DNA of 64,000 nucleotides, taken from contig OY752147.1 of the NCBI GenBank assembly GCA_963573315.1, forward strand, positions 992,001 through 1,056,000, read 5' to 3'. Source of the stretch: Entomortierella parvispora (lineage: Eukaryota; Mortierellomycota; Mortierellomycetes; Mortierellales; Mortierellaceae). Position numbers and translations under genes: made by a program. This document shows, one piece after another, positions 26,285 through 36,204 of the stretch; position 1 is the first letter of the stretch, and every line of letters starts with the position of its first letter. Below the pieces are notes generated by a model. The model saw nothing but the letters and a program-made list of their open reading frames with translations. It did no database searches and had not been told where the DNA came from.

Positions 26285-26914
26285 AGCAGAGGCTGGATCC
26301 ACTAGGGGGAGGCAAGGTGGTAGATGCAGACGAAGAGATGGTATGGACGAGAGAAGAGAAGAGAAGAGAAAAGAGGGGAAGATAGGGGAAAGACAAGCGG
26401 CCAAAGAAAAGACACGATCGAGCAAATACAACAATAATGATGATTTGCTAAAAATACGCGGCAGTGGCAGTGGTGGTGACGACAAGAGCGGAGCGGTGAT
26501 TCGGATAAAAATGAAAAGGATGGACGGACAGAAGATGGACAGAAAGGAGGGAAGGAGGGAAGGAGGGAAGGAGGGAAGGAGGGATCGATGGATGAATGAT
26601 GGATGGATCGGGCAATCGGCCACCACGAACTCCACCAACTCCACCAACTTCAGCCCAAGCCCAGCCAGTCCAAAGCCCAAAGCCCAGCCCAGCCCAGCCA
26701 GCGGCACACCAAGCGTTTGTTTGACACCTCTTCTCCTCTCCTCTCCTCTCCTCTCCCCCTTCTCCCACACACACGCCACCAAAAATACCGTTCTCTTCCT
26801 GCTCTGCACCCTTAAGTTCTTTCCCGACGCGGTGCGGTACCTGAGGAGTCCCTTTGGGTCCTTCGATCCTTCTTTCCCTTTACATCATCTCCGCATTCTC
26901 ACATCCCCATCGCC
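26285..26914. other. Divergent promoter region of SKT5 and enoyl-CoA hydratase
   Basis: 630 bases between two divergent starts. It contains a polypurine tract of GGAA/GAGGGA units near 26520-26590, a CAGCCC-rich stretch near 26650-26700, and a CTCTC tract near 26730-26760. No gene is supported. Open frames here are low-complexity artefacts. Confidence 0.6.
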
Positions 26915-28203
26915 ATGTTTGCTGCTCTTCGTCAACCCCTGGCCCGCGCTGCCGCTGCAAAGCCCTTCACCCGCTCCTTCATGGCCTACAGCCCCATCCA
27001 GAGCAAGTCTCCATCGCTACCCTTCGCTGGCCTGGCTCTCTTTCTGCTCTTGTACCATCTAACCGTTGCTAATTTCCCACGCCTCCTTCCTGTTCCTGCT
27101 CCTGTCTCCCCACGCTCCTTCCTCATGCCACCCGTACAATTCACCCGTGCCCGGCTTTGGTTTTATTCACATAGACGCTGTCTCACCTACAAAATCGCCC
27201 AAGCTTGAGTATCTCCTGACCGAGACGCGTGGCCGCGTCGGAATCGTTACTCTTCACCGCCCCAAGGCCCTGAACGCGCTCTGCAATGGTCTCTTTGTCG
27301 AACTGAACCAGGTTCTCAAGGAGATGGACAACAATGCCGACATCGGTGCTATTGTTCTTACTGGAAGTGAGCGTGCTTTTGCCGGTAAGCAGCATTTATC
27401 TGTTTAACGCCCTCCTGTGCTCTCTGTGCACTGACAAGTGGAATATTTGGTTTTATAGCTGGCGCCGACATCAAAGAGATGAAGGACAGGAACTTCATCG
27501 AGAACTACTCTGAAAACTTCTTGGGCCATTGGACTCAGATCGTCAACATCCGCAAGCCTATTATTGCTGCTGTCAACGGTTTTGCTGTAAGCCAGAGTTG
27601 GCCACCTGACACATGATTATGATTGACATCCCTTTATTCACGTGATTTTTTCTTGTTAGCTTGGAGGGGGATGTGAACTTGCAATGATGTGTGGTACGTT
27701 TGAATTGATCCGTTGTGCTGCGGCAGCTGGAAGCAAGAAACCCTCACTCACTAGAGTCCCCTTTTTACTATGTAGACATCATCTATGCTGGAGACAAGGC
27801 TGTCTTTGGTCAGCCCGAGATCAAGCTGGGAACCATTCCTGGTGCCGGCGGTACCCAGCGCCTTGTCAAGGCCGTTGGCAAGTCCAAGGCCATGGAGATG
27901 TGCTTGACTGGATCTGTCAACTTGACAGCAGAGGAGGCAGAACGCGCTGGACTCGTCAGCCGGGTGCTTCCTGCCGACCAAGTGGTGGATGAGGCTGTCA
28001 AGACAGCCGAGAAGATTGGTAACCTGTCCCAGCCTATCGTGCAGATGGTCAAGGACGCCATCAACCAGTCGTTCGAGGTGCCTCTTGCTGCCGGATTGAC
28101 CTTTGAGCGCAGACTGTTCCACGCTACTTTTGGATCCAACGACCAGAAGGAAGGCATGGCAGCCTTCGCTGAGAAGCGCAAGGCCAAGTTCACGAACAAT
28201 TAA
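26915..28203 (+). CDS. ECHS1: Mitochondrial enoyl-CoA hydratase
   Basis: Hydrates 2-trans-enoyl-CoA in beta-oxidation. Five exons: 26915-27002, 27175-27384, 27459-27586, 27660-27693 and 27776-28203, giving 295 aa. The N-terminus is Arg/Ala-rich ([18 protein letters not shown]), fitting a mitochondrial presequence. Crotonase motifs are [26 protein letters not shown] (oxyanion hole), [16 protein letters not shown] (first catalytic Glu) and [20 protein letters not shown] (second). The tail [20 protein letters not shown] is typical. Intron 1 begins GCAAGT; no GT donor in that stretch gives the right phase, so a GC-AG intron is the best model. TCACGTGA falls in intron 3. Confidence 0.95.
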
Positions 28204-28916
28204 AAATACACAGTTCTCTCCACATAAAAATTATTAAATTTTGTCTGGGGGGCTTTGTGCGACTCTCCATAAGTGCAAGGTTCAATTCATGCGGTGTTTT
28301 TTTTACGGTGCAGGCCACCTAAAGACGGAACCACGTGATGTGATAGCCTCCGATGAATGAGAATTGATCTCGCGCGAAAAAAATAATAAAATAACTGGAA
28401 GAGAAAAAAGTTACCCACCGTATTTTATAGGTAAGTTATATCGAAATGAGTTGCATGGGCTCACAAGTTCCACTCTCTGAGTTCCCTTTAAAGTTGTCAC
28501 AAAGCCCAGTCTGTCAGAGTTATGATGCCCGAGCAGAGTTGGCAACTATCATGTATCTGACAGAAACAGTCGTATAGAAAGGCCGGAGTCTTGTTGAATG
28601 AATGTCTGCAGAGGTAGTGATTGTAGGGCGTGGGAGTACGACTGGCGCCTTGCAGCAGCAACAGTGTCTGCAGGTTGCGCAACCATCCTTCTTCAGTGTG
28701 CAAGCCGTGAGAGTCAGAAAAAATGGCACCACGATAGAGATCAGGCCTTCAATGTCGCCTGGGCTTCACCATTGCTGCCTTTAACAACCACTTTTGCGCA
28801 ACTCAAAAATTGGAACCGCAAATCCATGCAACTCAGTTCGATATACCCGTATTTTATTCTTATCGAACTGACACCACGCTAGTGATCGTCCTTTTCCTGT
28901 TTCCTGTTGAATGCTT
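28204..28916. other. Intergenic, no supported gene
   Basis: 713 bases after the enoyl-CoA hydratase stop. It holds an AT-rich stretch near 28370-28440, a CACGTGA site at 28332-28338, and the left part of a 33-bp tandem repeat. Short open frames here show no recognisable features. Confidence 0.5.
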
Positions 28917-28996
28917 TCAGTTTCGTCGACCTCTTCCTGTTGAATGCTTCAGTCTCGTCGCTCTCTTCCTGCTGAATGCTTTCAGTCTCGTTGGGG
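28901..28996. repeat. Three-unit 31-33-bp minisatellite
   Basis: Three tandem units begin TTCCTGTTGAATGCTTTCAG or near variants at 28901, 28934 and 28966. The repeat overlaps the 3' end of the minus-strand frame 28917-29747, where it encodes KAFSRKRATRLKHSTGR. Confidence 0.8.
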
Positions 28997-29747
28997 ACTC
29001 TATATCTGAAAATGATGGCAAAGTCGGGAGTATTGGAAATCCATATTCTTCGAGGAATGATCCGGTGACACCGGGGAGAGAGGGTAATCCAAGGATAGAA
29101 GGTAAGCGCCGATGGTACTGAAGGGCTGGAGACGAGCTGATATCTAGCAAAAGCTGACGCGAGCAGGAGTCTGAGGGGTCCAGTTGAATGCTTTCGTAGT
29201 CACTTGAAGGTCCTTCCTCTTCATTCTCTTGAACACCGGCATCCACAGGGTCGGAAGAGCCCTCTTCCAATGTCAACCCCAGAGAGGGACTCTGTTGTTG
29301 ACCCTCATGGCCGAAGGCGTTGTCGGCTGATTCGTCCGCCATTGCGAATTCCTGTATCAATCTCTTACAGTCATCTTCGACGCTCTCGTCATCTTTGGAT
29401 GCCTGGTACTGTACCACGGCGGTCTCTGCCTCGTTGGAAGTCACAAGTGACGATGAAGAGGGGGGAGGGGAGACTTCTTGCTCAATCCCCCGTGCCCAAA
29501 AATTAATAGCACCTTCAGCCCAGTAACCATTGGTAGGACCAAGCGCAATGCTTTCACCTGCCACCGTATTGATAGATTCTGTCGGTGATATCAAGATAGG
29601 TGCTGACGAACTGTCCCCGAGTCGTCGCCTCACGCATCGGGTGGTGTCTGTGTCATGCAATGATAGGGTCGGGGATAAATGGGCATTATTGAATATGGGG
29701 AGATGATTGAAGAAGGATAGTAAGGAATAAAGATGACATAAGAACAA
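28917..29747 (-). CDS. Unidentified acidic protein, terminal exon (model incomplete)
   Basis: An open frame of 276 codons without recognisable domain. It is rich in Glu, Asp and Ser (for example KDDESVEDDCKRLIQEFAMA) and ends in a basic minisatellite-encoded tail. There is no ATG near its 5' end. A plausible acceptor (GACACAG) lies near 29648, so the real exon is probably about 29647-28917, with at least one exon upstream; a short open segment near 29870-29770 is a candidate. Function unknown. It could also be non-coding. Confidence 0.35.
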   Translation of the reverse strand: MFLCHLYSLLSFFNHLPIFNNAHLSPTLSLHDTDTTRCVRRRLGDSSSAPILISPTESINTVAGESIALGPTNGYWAEGAINFWARGIEQEVSPPPSSSSLVTSNEAETAVVQYQASKDDESVEDDCKRLIQEFAMADESADNAFGHEGQQQSPSLGLTLEEGSSDPVDAGVQENEEEGPSSDYESIQLDPSDSCSRQLLLDISSSPALQYHRRLPSILGLPSLPGVTGSFLEEYGFPILPTLPSFSDIESPTRLKAFSRKRATRLKHSTGRGRRN

Positions 29748-30143
29748 GTAATCAAATTATATCACAACCAGGTTCTTCATGATGGCCCTGTGGTGTCAGA
29801 CCTTGCTCGCGAACGATTCCACAGATTTCCACAATTCTACGGCGCGAAGTAGTATGGCAGTCATGGTCCAGCTCTCAGAAAATGACAAAAACGACGATTG
29901 TCCTGGACTGAGGGGAAAAGGCCACGTTCTCCTCTTTGTGGTACGAAGAACTTTGATTCTTCCGATGAGGACCTCTTTGAGCAGGCACAATTCTTTTTCC
30001 GGTCACCATGCCCACGCGTCGCAATGACAGACTGGCCCCTTAATGAAAGAGCCGTTCGCGTCAAACAAAAGGCGCGGTATGTGGTCCGGTAGACTCTTCA
30101 TACCAGCACACAACCCCATACCAGCACTCCACTCCCACCAACC
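29748..30143. other. Region between the unidentified minus-strand frame and the Fanzor-like gene
   Basis: About 400 bases. It may contain 5' exon(s) of the minus-strand gene ending at 28917 and the promoter of the plus-strand Fanzor-like gene. Nothing in it can be assigned with confidence. Confidence 0.4.
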
Positions 30144-33100
30144 ATGGAATCTGACGACTACGACCAGATACTTGAGGACGACCCCGTCGAAATAACTGTC
30201 GACCAGTTGAGAATAGCAGAATCGAACCAAGAAGTAAGGCTCCCTTGAATGATGTTGATTCCTACATTCGCAAACAAAAGGCTTACATGAGGAACTAATG
30301 AATGACGGCTCATTTATAGTTCATCATCTCCTTCGTGGACGATGGCGAGTTCTTGACTCGAGCTAGTGAATGTCTGCGTCATGAGCCAAACAACGATCGC
30401 GAACTGAAGCCCCGTCTGGAGAGTGTTAGCGCTGAACCTGTACCATTGCCTAGGAACGAAAAGGTCGATCTCACCCTACAGGTGCTTCAGGAGACCTATG
30501 GTCTTGTTGTCCAGGATGACCCTGTTGCTCAGGATGAGCCTCTCTCTCTGGCTGCGTTAATTACAGGGGCTTTAAACCGAACTCTGGGGACAAAGTTCAG
30601 CATCAGTGTCCAGAGCGAGACCACCGAATACATTGACCTCTCTCCAACAAGACTTTTGCTTCGACGTCTTGCCGAAATCCTCAGCATCGCCATTATCATA
30701 CCATCCACGCGATCGCGTACGCAGGTGTATCAACCAGCAGCAAATTTGCCCTCTCGGTTTATCGGGATTTTACATATTGGAAACTCGTATGATCAAGTCT
30801 CAACATACGCCCCCCTCGCTTGCTCAAACCTTCCGATGTGTCATCTAAAGGCGCTACCTCAAAATTCACCACAAAATCCACCTCAGAACCAACAACAGAA
30901 TCTGCCACAGTATCCACCTCAGAACCAACCGCAGAATCCACCGGGTCCTGAACTTGCACGGTTTAGATCAGAAAAGAAGAAGAATCAGAAAACCGGATTT
31001 CCCGAACTCAAGTTGGAGTGTGCATTATCAGCACTACAGAAAGAGTGGTACGTTCTTACAAGTTCATGTTCGTTGTACGCACACAGGAAAAACCACCTTA
31101 TGAAAAACCTGTCTCTCTCTTTTCTTTATTAGTCTTGACCATTTGTCGAAAGAAGTTGAAAAAGAGGCCGTAAAGGCGCTCAAAGACAAGGCTGCAAATG
31201 AGGAGTTTCTAAGGTCAAAAGGCGACAAGAAAAAGACATCTTTGCTGAAAAGCCTCAGGATCCCCAGAGGTGTCATGGCGGCGACGACTTCCAGTATAGA
31301 ACCCGACCATGGTATGGCCGCAGGCACATGGACCGCGGCTGATGTTTCACATAAGATGGAAAATATGAAAAAGCAAGACTGGAAACCTTTCCACGAATTC
31401 TCTCGGGTCGTCGAGGATCATTTCGATGAGCTATGGGACGAATCCATCAAGAAGGATCGGTCCAAAAAGAACGATGCGCCAAAGGAAAAAATCCCAGATG
31501 TGCAGCTACGCACTGTGTCAGTAACGCTCCGCAACATCCTTCGAAAAGACTTTTTACGCCAAGATTCGGATAGAATCACCAAGATATTGGACACCAAGCA
31601 AGCGCAGATGTCGTCGCATATTGAGGAGCTCCGAATGGCGATGATGATGGCTCAACTTGGAGTAAGTTATTAAAGCTCCGTTATGTTGATACCACGATGA
31701 GATAAAGACATTGCCTCTAATTACCCCCCATCTCATCTCATTCACAGGTCATTCAAGGAGAGTTCCAGTCCGATCAACGCTCTTCCAACGAGTTCAACAT
31801 TCGAGAGATCCTCCCAGAGGCCTTTGAGATCCGCGATGCAGATCTTCAAAAGACTTCTTCCATCAAAGTGTCCTTGGTACCAGATGACTTCCAGTCCAAC
31901 GTGAGGAGATATTGCCACGAGGATGCTAAAAGATCGCAAGACGAAAAGGATAAACAAGGCCTGTTTTCTCATGAATGTATTCAGTATATCGCTGCGCGGC
32001 TAGTCGAGGATGACCACGGGAAGAAGACCAAGTCGAACAAGAAGCAAAAACGGTCCAACATCGAAGAAGACTCGGGCCCAGAAAACATGGACGATGAGGA
32101 ACAATACGAAGACGCTGAAAAGGATAATCACTTTGATGACGAAGCTGGTCCGAGCTCTCTAGGAGTAACTCGGTCCGCAGGCTCCAAGCGTCCACGATCT
32201 CCTGACGGCGAGTGTTTGTCCCTGAATGCATCGACCCACCCCCTGTGGAACAAGATGGCCGCCTTTATTCGAGAGCAATGGAACGGCGACGCTCGATATA
32301 TCGCAAATGCCACATGTCCAAAAGGCATGTCTCTCTCGCGGCTAGAGCACATCAAGACTATGGCCACCAATCACCAAAACATGTGGAAGGTAAAGATGTA
32401 TCTCGACCTCAAACGAGCAGTTGTCCGTTATTTGCTGCGAATCCACCTTCGACCGCTCGGAGAGCAACGATACCGGGATCAGAAAAAAAAGCGTGCAGAA
32501 AACAAGGCCTCGCAAGCAGCCAAGAAATTGGAAAGTCCGTACGTGCGCCGAAAAGCTCATATATGTGCACGAAAGAGGCTCCTTGTTCAGCTGGATGATG
32601 CCATTACCGGCTGTGCGCGGACTTGAGATGGCAACAACTTGGTGTTGGAAGAACCAGCGGAACTGTCTGGAGACAAGTCCTGGGTCACCAGAGTCCGAAG
32701 TGTCTTTCGCATGCTCAAGGACACCAATAGAAAGATTCAAGATGCCGACGCGGATATCAAGAGCGGGGTCCCCGCCACCACCATCACCACCACCACCATC
32801 ACCACCGAGGAGATCAGCCAAGGCGACAATGTAACATCTAATGCGGATATTGTAGAGTTGGCGCAAGAGGAGGACGACCGAGATTATCTTGACCAGGACG
32901 ACTTCGACTTGCCAGACGAGGACGACGGCTTTCTAGAGGCGGTAGAAGAGGAAATGCGTGTGGGTGCTGATTGCGCTCAAGAAATGTCGGAAGCCGAACA
33001 GGAGACCGGTTTTGAAGGTATGAATAACACTGCATTAGATGCCTCTCAAATTTACTGGTCTTATAATAACCTCGGCTTCTAGTAGATGCCCCCGCCCCCG

Positions 33101-35960
33101 AGCCAGACCGTGAACCAAGCGCAAAGCACCTTCGGGGGTTAGAGGCTGTAACTTGTCTCCTGCTTGACAAAGCCAACAAAGCCGACTGTCTTGACCAGAT
33201 CACACCTGACGATGTCCGAGATCACCTCTATGAGGCGGAAACGTTCACCAATGTCGCGATCAACGTGATGGTCGACATTGTGAACCAGCTCAGGCCCTAT
33301 ACCCCGAAGAGAGATGACGAAAACAAGTTGCTTGAGCACATCCTGGTCTTGGGACCATTCTGCTTTCTGGCAAACACGCTGCTACGGGCAATGGGATTTT
33401 CGGACTTTACACGAAAACTGTTCCCAGTCTCCTCTTGCGGGAAGAGGCATCCGCTGGCATTGAATGCCACTGGGGTCTGCGAGGTGCTGTGTTCAACAGA
33501 AAAACAGCAATTCGATGTCAAAAGCAACGGAATGGTGATCTCTTACGTGGACCGCGCCAAAAAAAACGAGACAGCCATCCTTGGCGCCTTTTTTGACCTG
33601 GGGCTCGTCAACGATATTTGCAGACAACAACATCTTCGATTTGAAGATAGGTAGGAGCCATTATCCTGTTTGCGCGGTATTCAACCTGATAAACTGAAAA
33701 CTAACCCCCTGCTTCCTTTAGATTCCAGTACGTTGATCCGTGGACGGTTCAAATCCTAGGCTCAAAGACTAACATTGACTCGGTAAAAGATGTTTGGTCC
33801 GAGAAAAAGAAAAAGCACTTCCAGCCATCAGCGGGTTCCAAGCATCTCACCCGTCAGCAGGAGCTCGCTCAATATGGGATAACGGTTGATGATGCAAAAA
33901 AGCGTGCCAAAGAGTTGGAAGAGATCTTGAAGGAGGAAACACGGACACTTGGACAACACAATCGCTCTGCCGCAAAACAGAAGCTCATACAAAATCAATT
34001 GAGCAAGAACTATAACAGCTTGCAGGAACATTCGCGGCCCACCACTTGTTCCATGGATGTTGACGATGGAGACATCGTATCCAACGTGGATGCGTCGGCC
34101 CAGATGGACTTGGACACTGGTCAGGACATGGAGGGAGAAATGGATGTGGGCTTTGACCACACTGACCTTGATCCCAACTCGAGCATTGCGAATGCTAAAG
34201 AAGCGGCCTACAAGAAACTGGACGATCAGCGACGCCATGTCCATGAAATCCTAGCGGAAACTATTCCCCTTCGCCTCGAGATCAAGAATATCAAGGAGGA
34301 AAAGTACGCCCTTCAAAAGTATGCAAGAGACAAGAAACATACCTCCACAGCCTCGACGACGTCGCATAGTGGCTCCAAGGGTAAGGGCAAGGCGGTTGCA
34401 AAGGCTTCGTCCTCATCCAGTGCCAGCGCCAGTGGTAGTTCCACTAGCACAGGCGTGCCTACTAGTGGGGTGAGTTCATCGGAATCAACCAAGTCTCCTT
34501 ACAGTTCACAGCCACACGTTGCACGGCCTGGATCCATGGACTATGTGGAGGCCACATGCATCAGCCAACTCAAGAAGGACATCGAGGAAAACAACCAGAG
34601 AAACGGTAATCGTGAGATCAGACTGGTTCCAGGAGGGACTGATCCAGGTGCAAAGACTCTGTTTGAGACTGTGGTTGTGCCAGAGTCGGCTCTCATCAAG
34701 CTCCAAAACCGCTTCCACTTGTTGTCGGAAGAGTCCGAAGACCCATCTAAGGCTGTTACAGATCAGGCCGACTTTGAAGAGGCGCTGAAGGTGAGCAGGA
34801 AGGTGGCCCTCGCTCAAATCAAGATTCCCAAGACGCACAAGACTACGGTTACCCATATCCGTCATTTGTCCGGACTTACGAGGCAAGCCAAGAGCAGAAA
34901 AAAGGTACTAGAAAAACGTCAGGATATCCAGTCCATATACAACGAACTGGGGACCAAGTCATCCCATAGGGCAAACACGGTTGCCGACATGAAGAAGGCC
35001 GCTATATGCCGACGGGATGCCGAAGACAAGGTCCGAGCTTTCGAGCAATCCAGAAGCATGGCCAGGACGAGTCGCAACGTTTCACGACGACTCAAGCGGA
35101 CATACGACCATGTGGCGTCCAAAGAGCGACAAGTCTTCAAAAAGCTGGGTCAGAGTAAGTCCAAGGCTCGAACATTGATAAGCTCCTTCCATCACGTCAA
35201 TCCTTCAGCTCAATAATCTCTATTTATTTATTTTTTTCCATGAAAACAAATAGGTAATCAAACGCCGATGGAGCCTTTGCCTGAGTTGTCATCATTGTTA
35301 TCGGCAGCAGCAGCGGCACCCCTGTCGCATGCCCGGATCCAAAGCAACGGCTTCTGCTCTTCATGCAACACCCATCATAGACCTGAACTGATAAGAGACC
35401 CGTCGGCTCCGACAAAGAAACGTCTTGTCCTGAAGCACATCAAGAACTGTCCACGGTCTCTGCCTCGAGTTATTCCACTATTTCTTCACGGAGCCGCAGG
35501 TATGGGAGTTGGATCGCGTTTGAAGGGAAACCGACGAATGGGCGGAAACGAGATCCCGCATAGACACATGCACCACGGACCTGTCTGCAAGACGAACGAG
35601 CACAACTCATCAAGGACATGTCCCTTCCGTTTTAAGCCCACGAGACTCGCTCGAGCCCGCAGGATGCAGAAGGGGACCATGAAGCTTGTCCGACTGAACG
35701 GAGCGGTGGAATTTACCAATTCGGAATGCATATCGCACCGCTGTGGATACACCATCAGAGGTCGTGACAGCAACGCGGCCCTCAACATCGCCATCGCGGG
35801 CTATTCGCAGCTCACCTCGCCTGAACGAAGCACCCTCCCCCCTTTCACCACCACCACCACCACCAAGCGATCGTGGTCGCGCCCCCTCTCCAGCACCGGC
35901 TCCTTGACGACCGGGACACAACCTTCCGAGTCACATCCAACCGATGCTGCGACGAACTAG
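30144..35960 (+). pseudogene. Fanzor-like (eukaryotic TnpB) nuclease gene with one in-frame TGA
   Basis: Seven exons, 30144-30233, 30320-31047, 31133-31661, 31748-33017, 33083-33650, 33722-35154 and 35254-35960, join in phase into 1,775 codons. The only interruption is TGA at 32624-32626 (codon 742). Fanzor/TnpB features: GAFFDLGLVNDIC; the RuvC-I-like GGTDPGAKTL; a basic helical stretch THIRHLSGLTRQAKSRKK; then FCSSCNTHH, GVGSRLKGNRRMGG, HHGPVCKTNEHNSSRTCPF, and RCGYTIRGRDSNAALNIAIA, fitting a zinc finger plus RuvC-III Asp. The N-terminal part (residues about 130-240) faintly recalls an OTU fold. A Pro/Gln/Asn repeat follows near 30870-30950. Truncation at codon 742 would remove the nuclease. 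The rest of the frame is intact, so the stop is recent, an error, or read through. Confidence 0.75.
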
Positions 35961-35971
35961 GCGTAGCCTAG
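35957..35971 (+). other. Short hairpin overlapping the Fanzor-like stop codon
   Basis: CTAGGC-GTA-GCCTAG is a 6-bp-stem inverted repeat that contains the TAG stop of the Fanzor-like frame. TnpB and Fanzor guide RNAs derive from the element's 3' end, so a structured 3' boundary would fit, but nothing here proves it. Confidence 0.3.
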
Positions 35972-36204
35972 ATTACGAAAGTACACTCAGATGAAATTGT
36001 TGCAGATTCTTGTCATTTTTATTACTCCAAGCCCAAACAGGTCACTTAATTTGTTTACTTTTCATTTTTCTTGATGACAGACACCGTATCGGGCTGCAAA
36101 AAGGAGTGTACTAAAGGCGCAGTCCACGCGCATAATGTCCTTTTACAATTCATTCTCCTTTGTTCAATTCAAACCCCTTGCCATCATTCCATTCCATTCT
36201 TGCC

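Noticed and set aside
32421-32834. Alternative plus-strand frame over the Fanzor-like TGA
   Set aside because: It was considered as an escape from the stop, but no GT-AG pair links it in phase to both flanking exons. The original frame resumes with coding character after the TGA.
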